DNA of 64,000 nucleotides from Cerioporus squamosus (taxonomy: Eukaryota; Basidiomycota; Agaricomycetes; Polyporales; Polyporaceae): assembly GCA_022592435.1 (NCBI GenBank), contig JABYQS010000013.1:248001-312000 (forward strand), given 5' to 3'. The position numbers and the translations under genes were made by a program. Positions 32,111 through 43,705 of this stretch are shown one piece after another (position 1 is the first letter of the stretch; every line of letters begins with the position of its first letter). Under the pieces are notes generated by a model. It ran no database searches. It was not told where the DNA came from and worked only from the letters and a program-made list of their open reading frames with translations.

Positions 32111-34112
32111 ATGCCAGACCCCCAAAGCCCAACAAAGATGACCTTGCCGGATTTTTTGAAGATGCTGACAAGCAACAACGTCCCACCGTCTAAGGCAATG
32201 ATGGTGGCGGGGAAGATGCGAGTAATTCACTTAATATGAACTACACGAGGCACTGCACTGACTGCATGATTAGATACAAGACGCATAACACACCGGAGCA
32301 ATTGGCGCAGCTGTCAGATTTCTCGCTCGAGTCCGCAGGCGTGACCGAGAAAGACGTCCGGAAACTCGTCCTTGCGGCCGTGCGCAAGGCAGGATACAAG
32401 CATAAACCCCCTGCCGTCGCGAGCAGCTCCCGGAACGTGCAATCCACGAGTAAAGGCTCTAGTAAAACTCCGGTAAGCCTGGCCTCATCTCTGCGCGAAG
32501 AGGCTCATGGCAGTGGGCAGGGACGGTTGTGCTAACCTCGAACCTGCAGGCGAAGAAGACTCAGAAGAAACGGAAACGAGACGATGACCTCAATGAACTG
32601 CTGCCAGAGAAATCGCCTGAGGAAGGCGACTCCTATGGCAGCCTTGACTTCCACGAGGTTCTCGATGAGGAGGTGCGTAAGTGTGTCCGCTGGGGACTCC
32701 CACCGGGACACCTGGAGGGCGTGTTCCTTGTTGCAGAGCACCCACCATGTGTTCCTGGGTTCCCGGGAATGCCACTCTGAGCAGCCTCGTACCCTTCGAT
32801 GTCGCTGACTGCGTACCGGTTATTATGCAGGCGATCAAACCCAAGTACACGGTGGTGAACCGTGCGCCCGTCATGATGGCTTGGGCGTTCGTGGTCGCAG
32901 AACGGTTGGGCTTCCAACGGGAGGAGGCCCTCAGTATAGGTATGTGACCCACCGCTTCCCTGAGCACTGAGCATCGAGGCAGTGCGGTGCGGCGGTGCAT
33001 GCACCGGACGAGCCCGATACTAACACTTCGTTCTTTCATCCTCTGCCACTGCATGCTGGTCAACCGCACGGCTCATGCTCATGTCCGTGTCTGTGCTCCG
33101 GTGCTCGCCCTGCCATTCCCATGGCAGCCTCAGTCTACACGGAGATGAACGCAATTTCGAAAGGCGTCTCGCTGGGCATATACGAGCCCGGCACGCAGAA
33201 GCTCAAGGGCACGGACGCGAGTCGCACCGGCACCCAGCCTTACGTGGAGCTCATGGGCAGACGGTCAGTCCGCACCCTTCACCTGCACAGGAAATATCCA
33301 GGCTGACGCACCGCCCATGCGCACACCCACCAATACTGCCTTGCCCTCCATATGGCCTCGTCCACCTTCCCTGTCATCCAAACTAGCATGTACGTAACCA
33401 TATACTCCTCCTCTTGTCCTCACTAACGCCCACCTCGCACCCGTCACCTCGTCACTCCGTCGCCCCTCTCCCTTCGAACCTGCGCGTTTTTCACAACTTC
33501 CAACCGTTCTTTCTTCTGCCCCGATATCGCACCCTGCTCGGCACCCTTCTTGGGCCGATCCGCCTTCTCCCGCAGACCCCTCTACCAAACAGCCTCCTCG
33601 CAATGGCGTGCCCTCTCCTCCGGCTCGCCCGTGGCGCCCACCTCGGCCTTCTCGTACATCACACGGGCTTTACGGCAGACGGCGCACACATTGTGGGTGC
33701 GCTGCGCCTTCTCGCAGCGAGCTATCCCCCCACGGAACTCAACGAGAAGGGCTTCGCCCTCTACGCCGACTTCCGCCCGAAGGCTGACGGCTGGGGCCAG
33801 CGGGGCGAGGTGCGCTGCTCCAAGATCCTGAGCTTGCGGAAGGCTCCTCGCGAGGACGAGGTTGAAGGTCCGGAGCGGGACGGGACTGCGTCTATGGCAG
33901 ACCCTCCTGTTGCTGGCATCGTGAAGACGGAAGATCCTTCATACGCGGACGAAGAGCGACACAGGGAGCAAGCTCAGGGTCAGGACTCGGAGCAAGAGCA
34001 GCAGCAAGGTGCTAAGAGACCCAAGCTAGAAGCCCCCGAGCGCGATGAATTTGACGCGGCCTTGGACGACGAGCCATTCTTCGACGAGTTCGACCTGAGC
34101 AGCATCCCCTAG
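32111..34112 (+). CDS. Conserved-looking fungal protein of unknown function (frame broken near 33.68 kb)
   Basis: Six exons are inferred: 32111-32217, 32274-32472, 32550-32672, 32829-32940, 33128-33263 and 33576-34112. The first intron has a GC donor (AAGAT|GCGAGT). The protein starts MPDPQSPTKMTLPDFLKML and continues YKTHNTPEQLAQLSDFSLES and the basic KKTQKKRKRDDD. The most ordered part is VNRAPVMMAWAFVVAERLGF then SVYTEMNAISKGVSLGIYEP and LYQTASSQWRALSSG. The sense then moves to another frame for HIVGALRLLAASYPPTELNE and GFALYADFRPKADGWGQRGE. The change needs one base between about 33,676 and 33,690. The tail is acidic (FDAALDDEPFFDEFDLSS). It looks like a protein family shared by basidiomycetes, but I cannot assign a role. 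The last intron (312 nt) is much longer than the others. Confidence 0.7.
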
Positions 34113-34274
34113 GGACACCACGCTAGAGAGAACTCCAGGAGGGGGCTAGTATGATACGTTAGGCCGTCTTGTACACTACATCTACATTAGCAGACCAAAG
34201 TAACTCAAGCCATGGCGCGCCCGCTCCGCTGACCCATCCCGCAACCTCGATCGTCCGTGAGGTCGTCAAGGACT

Positions 34275-35905
34275 CTACTGGAGGTTTTTGATGACGGCAG
34301 AAGTGAACTCCGAGGTCGTCGCAGAACCTTGAGAAGGAGACACAGCCATGCATTAGTCGGTCCGCATCGCGATAAGCGGAATATGAAAACCGAAGACTCA
34401 CCACCCATGTCTGCGGTGCGGACCTTGCCGGCGTTGATGACGTCGAAGGTCGCGCTCGCGATGTTGTTCGCAAGGTGGTCGAGACTAGAACAGTCGTTCA
34501 GGATCTCACGGTCGCCGAAGATAGCGGGGAACATACCCAAGGTGTCTCAGCATCATGGTAGCGCTGAGGATCATGGCTGCGGGGTTGGCACGGTTGGTGC
34601 CCATGATGTCCTTGGCGACGTGACGGCATCCGGGCTCGAAGAGCGCGTATTCCTGCAGGGCGCGCAAATGCCGGGCTCAGCATACTAGCAGGAACTTGTG
34701 GCGTGCGGTACTCACCCGTCCAACGTTGCAACCAGGAACGATGCCGGGACCACCAACGAGGGCGGCACCAATGTTCGAGACGATGGCACCGTACAGGTTA
34801 GGCATGACCATGACATCGAACTGCGTCGGGCGAGCGACCAGCTGCATGGAGCTGTGAAGGGTATGTTCAGATCTTGCTTTAATGAGACATCGGGGAGTCC
34901 CTCACGTGTTGTCAACGATCATGTCGTTGAACTCGATGCCGGTGCTCTTGTAGTCCTCCGCCACCCTGCGGAAGGTGTTCAAGAACAGACCATCACCAAG
35001 CTTCATGATGTTGGCCTTGTGCACGCAAGTGACTTTCTGCCCGTCACATGGATATAAGACTCCGTACTTCGGCGAGACGGGAAGGATTACGCACCTTGCG
35101 GTTGTTCTTGAGCGCAAAGTCGAACGCGAAGCGGCAGATACGCTCCGCCTTCGCGCGCGTGGAGACCTTCAAGCTCTCAACGACGCCGGGGTAGCTTTGG
35201 TGCTCGAGACCAGAGTACTCGCCCTCGGTGTTCTCACGGATGATGGCGAAGTCGACGTTGTTGTGACGGGTGGGGAAGCCCGGAAGAGACTTGCAGAGAA
35301 CAACGGACGCGTAGATGTCGAGCTGCTGGCGCATGGCGACGTTCCACGAGATGTGGCCAGACTGGGAGATGGGGGTGAAGAGGATACCTGTTGCGGAGAG
35401 TTGGAGAGGTGTGCTGGAAGGAACTCCGGGGGACGTACCCTTGAGACCGACCCGGTTGCGCCTCAAGCTCTCCATAGCCTGCTTGAAGAGCACCTCGCCC
35501 TCCGAGGACATGCCGGAGACGTTGTACTGCTCCCACTCAATGGGAGCGTTGACGTACTCGAAGATCTCCTTGACGGAGTCGGTAATCTCGTTACCGATAC
35601 CGTCTCCGGGGATGAGGGTCACCTAAGGTTCATTCAGCAAGCAAGCACCTGGTGCACGCTGGCACGGAACGCACCGTGTAGACACCGCCATACTTGGTGG
35701 GCAGCTAGACACGTCACATTAGCTTTCTTTGCTCTTCACGATGGATGCGCTACGCACTCTCTGGGTGACCTTGGGGAAACCAGCGGAGAGGGTGGTCGCG
35801 GTCCTCTGGAAGAAAAACGTCGGTATGGTACGGACGGGTGCCAAGAGCAGAACATACGGCGTTGAGGACGGGGCGGGCAGCAGAAGCGAGAGCACTACGG
35901 ATCAT
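34275..35905 (-). CDS. IDH1: NAD-dependent isocitrate dehydrogenase, regulatory-type subunit 1, mitochondrial
   Basis: The first exons encode a mitochondrial presequence ([16 protein letters not shown] then [16 protein letters not shown]). The short exon [10 protein letters not shown] leads into [20 protein letters not shown]. Signature parts follow: [80 protein letters not shown] and [20 protein letters not shown]. The C-terminus is [28 protein letters not shown] sequence, rather than the LRKALNLYANVRP type of the catalytic subunit, indicates the Idh1 regulatory subunit. It pairs with Idh2 in the octameric TCA-cycle enzyme and senses AMP and citrate. Many short introns are present and frames join well. 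Confidence 0.95.
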
Positions 35906-36470
35906 GGCGTACAACACCTCCTCCTCGGGGGACCAGGGTGGATAAGATGGGTGGTAGAGATGAAGAGGGAGAGGCCGGCTGCAGGCTTTGGCTGAAGCGA
36001 GAAAACGAGAGTCGGCCGAAACGGCGGTTCAATCCGTGATGGACGACAGCGTCATCGCCCACATGGCTACCGTCCCCTCGCGTGGCTGTCCGTACGCGCC
36101 CGGTCCAATACCGACGACCGTGACCAGACCGTGACCGGCTCTGAGTTCTGTGCACGCTGAGGACGGTCGTGTCGTTCAAGGTCGCATCTCCCGCGACGGA
36201 CGCCGATTAGTGTGAGAATATACGCGCAGCTGGGAGTCTCGGCGAGCGAAAGGGAGTGTGTCAGTGTGGGCAATGTCGCATGGTACGAGGCCTGTGATTT
36301 CGTTGATCGCCGCCCTGAGCCAGCGAGCCATATTGTCGCTCGGCCAGCTCTCGTCTGTCATCGAGTCCGTGTGCCCCCGGTACTTGCAGCTTTCGCCTTC
36401 GTCAAGGCTCGTCACTCCTTTCGCGACGCCCCAGCACCCCAGGGCGCACGGCAGACGACCACCCAGGACG
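35906..36470. promoter_or_regulatory. Divergent promoter of IDH1 and the alpha/beta hydrolase
   Basis: A 565-bp gene-free region between divergent starts. No element is identified with confidence. Confidence 0.4.
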
Positions 36471-38487
36471 ATGTCCGCAGAGAAACTCATCCCTGCGCTC
36501 GCGGAGACCCTCCACACGCCGCCGAGACGCGACCTTTCCTTCTATCTCGTCCTCTTCGTCGCTGTCCTCCCCATCTGGTCCCTGGTTCCCCTCTCGTGGG
36601 GCTTCGTCGTCTATGCACTGCACTATGGCCTCATCTGGACATTCGAATGGCGAGGCTGGTGCCTGTTCGCCCTCGCGCTCAGTGAGGTAAGGCCCAGTGA
36701 CCTCCCTATAGACTTCCGCTCATGCGCGCCCTTCTCTCCCGCAGGTCTTCTTCAGTGTATATCACTACAACCTCGCCTCCTTCATATCTGGTCCCAGCCC
36801 CAACGGCCCTGGCAGTCTACACGAACTGCGCGCAGTGTTCCAGCGTGTCCTCCAGGCCGGACTTGCCTCGCTACCGGAAGAAGGCTTCGATGAGGAGTCC
36901 CTGGATGTCGATCGCCCGGGCAGCCCTGCGGAGAGCGTGACCTGTCTGGAGTTCGATGACCCACGAGCTGTTGACTTCAGGAACTACCTGAGAACTTGGT
37001 GCGTCTGCGACTAGCGTGTTCATATTCTAGCAATGGACTTAGTCGCTTTAGGTTCGGCAAGGTGCCGTGGTCCTCAATCCATCGCCATGAAATGTTCACT
37101 TGGATCTACTGGTCCATTTTCAACGCCCCCTTCGCTGGAATCGAGAAGGTCACACAGCTCGAGTGTAAGGCCTTGCATGAGGTCATTGAACTCATCGAAT
37201 TCCGGGCTGGATGCAAGCTACCGGAGGGTTCCAACCCCAGTGCCTCACCGCTTCTCCTGACACTTGATCCCGTAAATGTTGCGTGGAGGCCGCTCGTCTG
37301 GTATGCAGCAGTCGCTCTCAGTAATGCCTTCATTCGCCGGCGGTTCAGGACCAAGTGGAGTGCGAAAGTCGGGACGTACAAGGGCCTCGAGTGAGTTGCA
37401 CTGCTTCATCATAAACTTGACGCGACATTTCTTACACGAGTCGCACAGATATGTCCTGCGCATTCCTTCTACTTGGAATGCACGCACCGGGCCCCGCCCC
37501 ATCGTGTTCATGCATGGTCTTGGTCTTGGGCTGACGCAGTACTGTGGGTTCATCAAGCAGGTCCTCGTGGCTCTTCCGGACCACCCAATTCTGGTACCCC
37601 TCCTGCCCCACGTCAGCCAGGAGATCCTGCACCCTCGGTATCTAAGGCCCATGGGTCGCAAGGAGATGACCGAGTGCCTGGCGGGTTTGATCGCCGAGCT
37701 TGGATGGGCAGACTTGGATGTACCGTCTCCAGAGACGTCGGACTCTGAGGAGAAGTCTGTTGCTGCGGGATCTCCTACCAAGGTTCCCAAGGGAGTTACG
37801 ATGCTAAGCCACTCCAAGTAAGACAGATCGAAGGTTACCGGTTATGTCTGTATTGACAGCTCTCCAGCGGTTCGTTCGGACATGCGTGGATGCTCAAGTC
37901 ACACCCAAGGATGATTACCCGGTCATGCTTCGTAGACCCAGTAACATTCTGCTCCTGGGAGGGTGGTGCGTACCCTTGGCATATGGCAATCGTCTACTGC
38001 GACGATGGCTCACCGTCCTCGTGCAGATCTCTGCTACAACTTCATCTACCGACCTTGTAGCAATGTGCGTAATTCCCAACTTCAAAGGTTTCGGCAGATC
38101 CTGACCATAATCCTCGCAGGGCTTGCACCTCATCGTCAAGTACTTCGTTGGCACCGAGCTTGGAGTAGCAAACTTCCTGCAGCGGCACTTCGACTGGTCC
38201 TCCAACTGCCTCTGGTACGAGGAGATTCCCAATGCGCGCAACCCGAAGAAGACGATGTTCGTCCTCGGCGGAAAGGACTCGATCATCGATGCCAACGTGA
38301 GTCGCAGTCCCACTTCTCGTACATAGCCATGCTTACTCCCAATCTCCAGCGCGTGAAGAGGTACCTCACATCGCACGGCGTGCGCAAGGGCCTGCATTTT
38401 GATCCTGCCGGGCACCACGGAGAGGCTCTGCTCAGAAACTCCCCATACCACAGCGAGATCTTCCGCTGGCTCCGCGACGAAAATTAG
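36471..38487 (+). CDS. Membrane-anchored alpha/beta hydrolase
   Basis: A multi-exon gene starting MSAEKLIPALAETLHTPPRR. Two hydrophobic spans near the N-terminus (FYLVLFVAVLPIWSLVPLS; FVVYALHYGLIWTF) suggest membrane anchoring. A long middle follows (WSSIHRHEMFTWIYWSIFNA; WYAAVALSNAFIRRRF). The alpha/beta hydrolase core begins YVLRIPSTWN and RPIVFMHGLGLGLTQY, the oxyanion strand HGLG. The nucleophile elbow is MLSHSNGSFGHAW (SHSNG), the acid is probably in FVLGGKDSIIDAN, and the His in GHHGEALLR. This is a complete catalytic triad in order. The family is common in fungi, but substrates are not known. It is convergent with the amidohydrolase cluster. Confidence 0.85.
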
Positions 38488-38803
38488 CTTATTCACCGTT
38501 ACGATTCGCGCTGCGGCGACCCTCGCAGCTACGATGCACCGTTACGAGTTCGACGCTTGGGTATAGATACCCTAATCCCCGTCTAATGTATCGATACCCC
38601 TGCCACAGCCGTACATCTACCATTATACGAGCGAAGTACATACTTGGATCATCTAATGCGCGAGATGCTATACTTAGAGATGTATCTATGCTGGCGAGCT
38701 CCGATAGACAGTACCATGACATTGAACTTCATAGCTACCAGATCGTGGACATACGGTTGATACCATTATTGCCTCTAGATCTGGTGTCGTTGCAGGCCGC
38801 GTG
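38488..38803. other. Convergent intergenic region
   Basis: About 316 bp between converging stops. It is AT-richer than the flanking genes and shows no gene. It presumably holds the 3' UTRs. Confidence 0.45.
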
Positions 38804-40034
38804 TCAGCCACAGGAGCTCATAGTGGCCAGCTCGAGCATGAGCTTCAATGCGTTCCCTGACATGATGTCCTGGAGCCTGTCCGGCTTGTCAGCGTAGAAC
38901 CGCTCTAGCTGTTCCTTGTACCAAGCTGCCATGGAGGGCGTAACCGCTGGTGTTCCCGGATCGTCAGCAGGCGAGTATCAGAGCACCTGGAACCACGCCT
39001 GCACGCACCACAGTAATCAGTCCCAAACAGCACACGATCAGGGCTGACGAACGTCTCGGCCGCGGTGAGCGTCGTCTCGCTGGTCGCCAGCGCCGTATCG
39101 AAATAGAACGTCTTAAAGTCCTCGATGATCTCCTCCGGCGCCAGCTGCGAGCCCATGTACGCAGACAGCACGGCGACCCGCGGCGCGAGCCACACGGTGC
39201 TGCCGCCCAGGTGCGACAGGATGATCCTGACGTTGCGGTACTTGCGCTTCTTCCCGGTCACGACGAGGTGCGCGGCGGCCTTGTACGTCTCGTTGGGCAC
39301 CTCCGTCACAGGGATCCCGAGGAAGGCGTGCGGGTAGGGCGTGGAGGAGGGCGTTTGGGCCCCGTGCAGGAAGACGACTGCCCCGCGCCGGTCGAGCTCG
39401 GCCCAGATAGGGTCGAAGGCGTCGTCTCCGATGTATTCTGCGGAAGGGAACGGGGCGGTCAACGCGGGAGTCAGGAGAGACTGGGTTCGGTCCTTGGGAG
39501 GATGCTTACTGGCTTCAGCACCGTGGCCGTACGAGGACACTAGGGAGATGCCGTTTGCATGGAGGTCGTCCAGGGCATGTGCCAGCTCCTTGAGCGCATC
39601 TGCGTAAGTGCCATTGGTAAGTGTCCAGACCTGGGCTAAGGAAGTAAAGGCGCGCTCGCCTTCTGCGTTTCGGAGGTCGGGCAAGCTCGCGAAGAAACCG
39701 AACCGCCCCGGGTACTGCTGGCATATGTCGGCCGACCGCTGATTGACCTCACTCGCCATGGGCCAGCCATCCGGCAACGATAGGACAGCGACGTCGATGC
39801 CGAGTTCGTCCATCGCTTTGAGACTCTTCTCCGGGGACCAGGGGAGGTTCTCTTCTGGCAACTTGTATCCTAAGGGTTACGCTCGTACAACTTCTCGACA
39901 TTCGGAGGGAAGTTGTGGTGGTGCACGTCAATTCTTGTCGGGCGTGAGCCTGCCTATGGCCATGTGAGTGCCGCAAGCATACATGAACTACGTCGCGCAG
40001 AACTGACCTGCGTCGCTCTGTCACCGAGGGCCAT
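38804..40034 (-). CDS. Amidohydrolase-2 family enzyme (ACMSD/decarboxylase-like), copy 1, frame broken
   Basis: Read from MALGDRATQ at 40034 through an intron to RIDVHHHNFPPNVEKLYERN. The HxH metal motif of the amidohydrolase superfamily lies in VHHH. The frame then hits TAG and resumes one base out with LPEENLPWSPEKSLKAMDEL. Later hallmarks are intact: DPIWAELDRRGAVVFLHG, NVRIILSHLGGSTVWLAPR, FYFDTALATSETTL and DRVLFGTDY, with the active-site Asp. The last exon adds VTPSMAAWYKEQLERFYADK and DIMSGNALKLMLEL. The family includes ACMSD and aromatic acid decarboxylases such as 6-methylsalicylate decarboxylase; the substrate here is unknown. If one base is restored near 39,872, the spacing from HHH to ENLPWS becomes 21 residues, exactly as in copy 2. 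Confidence 0.85.
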
Positions 40035-40229
40035 ATTGACGTCGTGTCGGATGTTCTGGCTTCGTCTTCCAAGCCACAACTGATTATATACACTCACCGA
40101 TATAGAACCTCAGATGTGTCCCACAGTGCCTCAAAACCGAAGTTATCACAGTCAGTATCGCAACAACGTGATCACGATGTTATTCAGAAGTACGTATGTT
40201 CGGCTCGCGTCTACGAGTTCTCCGGGCCA

Positions 40230-41500
40230 TCATAGGCGCAGCAAAGCCTCCGCGTTTCCGTGCATGATCCGTTCCCGAAGGTCGTGGTTGTCGGCGTAGA
40301 ACTCTTCGGCGTTCTTGGTGTACCACTCGACGGTCTCAGTGCTGACAGCTACAAAGTCAAGGACAACCGGTGAGTGAGATATGCGAAGCTCGAGGGTAGC
40401 CTGCGCGTCCCGTACCTGGGAAGTCCGTGCCGAAGAGCATGCGGTCCCCGCCGACGAAGCTCTTCATGGTAGTGAGTGTCGTTTGATGGCTGCTGAGCGC
40501 CGTGTCAAAGTAGAAAGTCTTGAAGTCGTCAAGGATCTCTTCTTCTGTGAGCGGACAGCCCATATGTCTGGACAGCGCGGCGACACGCGCAGCGAGGAAG
40601 GGTGTGCTGCCTCCGAGATGTGCAAGGATGATCTTGACGTTTGGATAACGACGCTTCTTCCCCGTCACGACGAGGTGTGCAGCGGCCTTGAACGTCTCGT
40701 TCGGAACCTGTCATAGGGTGTGATGATAAGGAAAAAATCGCGCAGACGCCGTCAATGAGCCCACCTCGACGACTGGTATACCGAGGAAAGGGTGTGGGTA
40801 CGGCGTGGACGAGGGTATCTGAGCGCCGTGGAGAAAGACCACAGCAGACCGCTTGTCAAGTGCTTCCCAGATCGGGTCGAACACATCATCCCCTATGTAT
40901 TCTGCGATGCCTATTGAACGCCGTAGATCCAGGAACGGGGATCGACTTACTGGCATCAGCTCCCTCACCATAGGATGACGAGAAGGAGACTCCGCAGGCA
41001 CCGAGTTCATCTAGCGTGAAGGTAATTTCCGCGAGAGCTCCTGTGAGGTAGAACAATGAGAAGGTCATACACAATGATCGATAGACCGGGTATTACTCAC
41101 CCTCTGCATCCAGGAGGTTAGGCGTGCATGCGAAGTAAGCAAATCTGCCTGGGTGTTCTGCACAGATGCCCGAAGCATACTGGTTGAACTTCCGTGCCTC
41201 TGTGCGGTTAGCCTCCCCTATGGGACCACCGGGGATCCCGGCGGGCAGCGACAGAACCGCAGTCTTGACTGAGAGCTTGTCCATGGCCCGGAGACTTACT
41301 TCTGATGACCATGGCAAGTTCTCCTTCGGTGTCTCCCAGCCCATTTTGACACTCAGCGCGGCTTTCCCTATGGATGCCGGGAAGATGTGATGGTGGACAT
41401 CGATGCGATCGCGCTGCGCCTTGCCCTGTGGTTGCGGTAAGCTACCCTACCTCGTCGAATACAAGGAGACTATTCTCACCGTTGATGTAGTGGCGACCAT
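40230..41500 (-). CDS. Amidohydrolase-2 family enzyme (ACMSD/decarboxylase-like), copy 2
   Basis: The first exon MVATTST splices to GKAQRDRIDVHHHIFPASIG, with the intact HxH metal motif. KMGWETPKENLPWSSEVSLR follows without the frame break seen in copy 1. Other matching blocks are PGRFAYFACTPNLLDAEG, FTLDELGACGVSFSSSYGEG, DPIWEALDKRSAVVFLHGAQ, NVKIILAHLGGSTPFLAARV, FYFDTALSSHQTTL and DRMLFGTDFP. The C-terminal exon is VSTETVEWYTKNAEEFYADN then RERIMHGNAEALLRL. It is a clear tandem paralog of copy 1, with the same intron positions. All visible catalytic residues are present, so this copy is probably functional. Its neighbours are two dehydrogenase paralogs, suggesting a joint role in breakdown or modification of a small aromatic or cyclic compound (inference). 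Confidence 0.9.
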
Positions 41501-41734
41501 ATCGCCCGGGGGAGAATTCGAGGGGCCTATTACTCGCCATAGAGGTGTACTTATAGTCATGCCAAGGCCGTCCGCTCACTTACTGTCAGATCTCGCCCGG
41601 TTCCGGGGCGTGGATCGCATACTCCATGTCAACGTTTCAACGCCTAAATCGGCTGTCTGTCGTCTACATACACGTCGTCCATATCGAGCTCTCCTGATGG
41701 GCCACTGGTTCAGCTATAATTCGGCTTGTCGGGC

Positions 41735-42745
41735 TCACTTGCGCAGCCGGAACTCCTTGCAGTCCTCGTCATCGTAACTGACGAACTTCCCTGAGAGGGA
41801 CTTGGGCGCCTTGATCGCCAAGGCCGCGGTGACATAGCCCGGATCCTCGGCCTTCGCCAGCTGGCCTTGCTCGTAAGTGTCCGTGAAGTATTTGTGCGCC
41901 TCCGGAGGCATGTGTGCGCCGGCCTTGCTGCGAATGGCGGTTTGCATCTACATTCGGATCCATCAGCAACGTGCACCTGATGCATGTGTCTTAGGAACAG
42001 CTCACGTCGGTTTCGACGACACCAGGACGGATAGCCACGAACGTCAGCTGGGGCTCTTCAACAGCCAGTGTTCTGATTGGCCCACATGAGCCAGATGACT
42101 GTGGGATATAAGATCGATACGGCTTACCCGCAGAGACTGTTCATGGCGGCCTTGGATGCGTTGTAGGGTGCCCAGGCAGGGATGTGGCCGATAGCAGCAC
42201 CGGAGCTCATGAACACCACTCGTCCGCCGAGGGCGCTCTTGCGAAGATGAGGAAGAGCAGCTCGAACCGCTATCACAAGCGAGAAGAAGTTGATGTCGAA
42301 GACCTCCTTCCAATGCTCGATCGTGACCTCAGAGGAATCAACCCTTCCGAATGGTTCGAGGACACCGGCGTTCAGGATGAGGCTGTCGAGCGACCCATAT
42401 TTCTCGACTGTGCGGGCGATGGCGTTCTGCACACCTGCAGCGTCGGTGCTGGGATCTACTGTGAGAACGTGGCATGCGTGAGAAGGGGAGACATATACAC
42501 ATCGCCTCGCAAGATGAGGAGCGAGTCCTTATGAGAGTCAGCAAGGCCTTGAAGTTCCGGCGTAGTCGTGCGGGAGTAAGTCGCGAGGTTGGCGTTGAAG
42601 TCTTCCAGGAGGATCTTTGCGATCGCCAGTCCTAGACCTCTGTTATCGTGGGATTAGACATATCGATAGGTGTATCAGGGTATGTTAGAGCGGGACATAC
42701 ATACCTGGACGCCCCAGTCAAGAATACGGTCGGCTTGGCGGCCAT
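41735..42745 (-). CDS. Short-chain dehydrogenase/reductase, copy 1 (Irc24/YIR035C-like)
   Basis: The start MAAKPTVFLTGASR carries the beginning of the TGxxxGxG cofactor motif, completed in the next exon. SLDSLILNAGVLEPFG has the NAG motif. FMSSGAAIGHIPAWAPYNAS includes the catalytic Ser region and the YxxxK (YNASK). FVAIRPGVVETDMQTAI is the PG motif. The protein ends SYDDEDCKEFRLRK. This is a classical SDR using NADP(H), closest in layout to yeast benzil reductase-like proteins. It is a tandem paralog of the gene at 43706-44706, with matching intron positions. Substrate is unknown. The gene follows the amidohydrolase pair on the same strand, about 230 bp away. Confidence 0.9.
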
Positions 42746-43705
42746 AGTAAGTAGTTCGTGTGCGATTCGTTCGGATGAAAGAAGAAGAAGGGACTTGCTG
42801 GCGGTAGTAGAGCAGGAAGTGATGACGTTGATATCGGCAAGCTGTAGGGTGTGGGTCATGTCGCTTGAATTGTTGTGCACCTGATACCTTGATCTACAGC
42901 CAATCCCCCGCGTTCCGACAACGCCGATGTCCCAGATCTGTGGTTCGGTGGTTATTCGCGATTAACGGCGTCACTAAGCCTGCCTGAGGCCACACCAAGA
43001 CTCTTCATGGCTGCGAGAAGCGGTGGCTATATGTCAATTGGAGATGTGACGATTCGCCAAGTGCTTGAGAAGGTATACACCTTGGTTCTATGTGATTGTC
43101 AATGCAACATTTGAAAAACATCAGCAAACTTACGACTACCCTTCCTTGGCTCGCTTTGCTGCGTTTCAGGAAAAGGCGGAAGTGGTCGTTGCTTCGAAGA
43201 CCTCGGTGTGGTCCACTGGAAATGCTGCCACGTCGCGATGAACCAAGCTGGTCTGCTGCGCAGACTCTGTGTTGATGCCATGGGCATGCAACAGCATACT
43301 CCCACTGCATATTCTCCCTGTCTCGGTCGGGAATGAGCCTAAACTGTCCTCGAGACGGTGAGTATACCTTGTACGTCGTAGTAGGATTGCGCTTGCATAT
43401 GCAGATAATATCGTGGATTAACGTCTTGATGCCAAGTACTGGTCAACTTACGCCGGGTTCCTCATGGTGCGCAGACAATCGGCGGATATAGAGATCACAG
43501 ATGATCGGACAGTGAGAACCAGAGACTCGGCAGCTGTGGATCACGTCCATCTCTGTCTCACCCCGATCTCCCGAGGACCCAGCAAACATTGCATCCATTT
43601 CCGTTGAAACGTACACAGCGGACGACATCTCGACCTCTGCTAGAGCTCGGATTGATAGGTGGTCAAGTATCGAGACAGCGGCTACTCACCCTTTCATAAA
43701 TTCCA
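42746..43705. other. Intergenic region between the two dehydrogenase copies
   Basis: About 960 bp. No gene is recognised. Short frames on the minus strand have no motif. The right part probably holds the 3' flank of copy 2 and the left part the promoter of copy 1. Confidence 0.45.

Noticed and set aside
38958..39020. A second frame break near the end of amidohydrolase copy 1
   Set aside because: An intron from GTGGTG to CACCAG joins TDY to VTPSMAAW in frame, matching the structure of copy 2.
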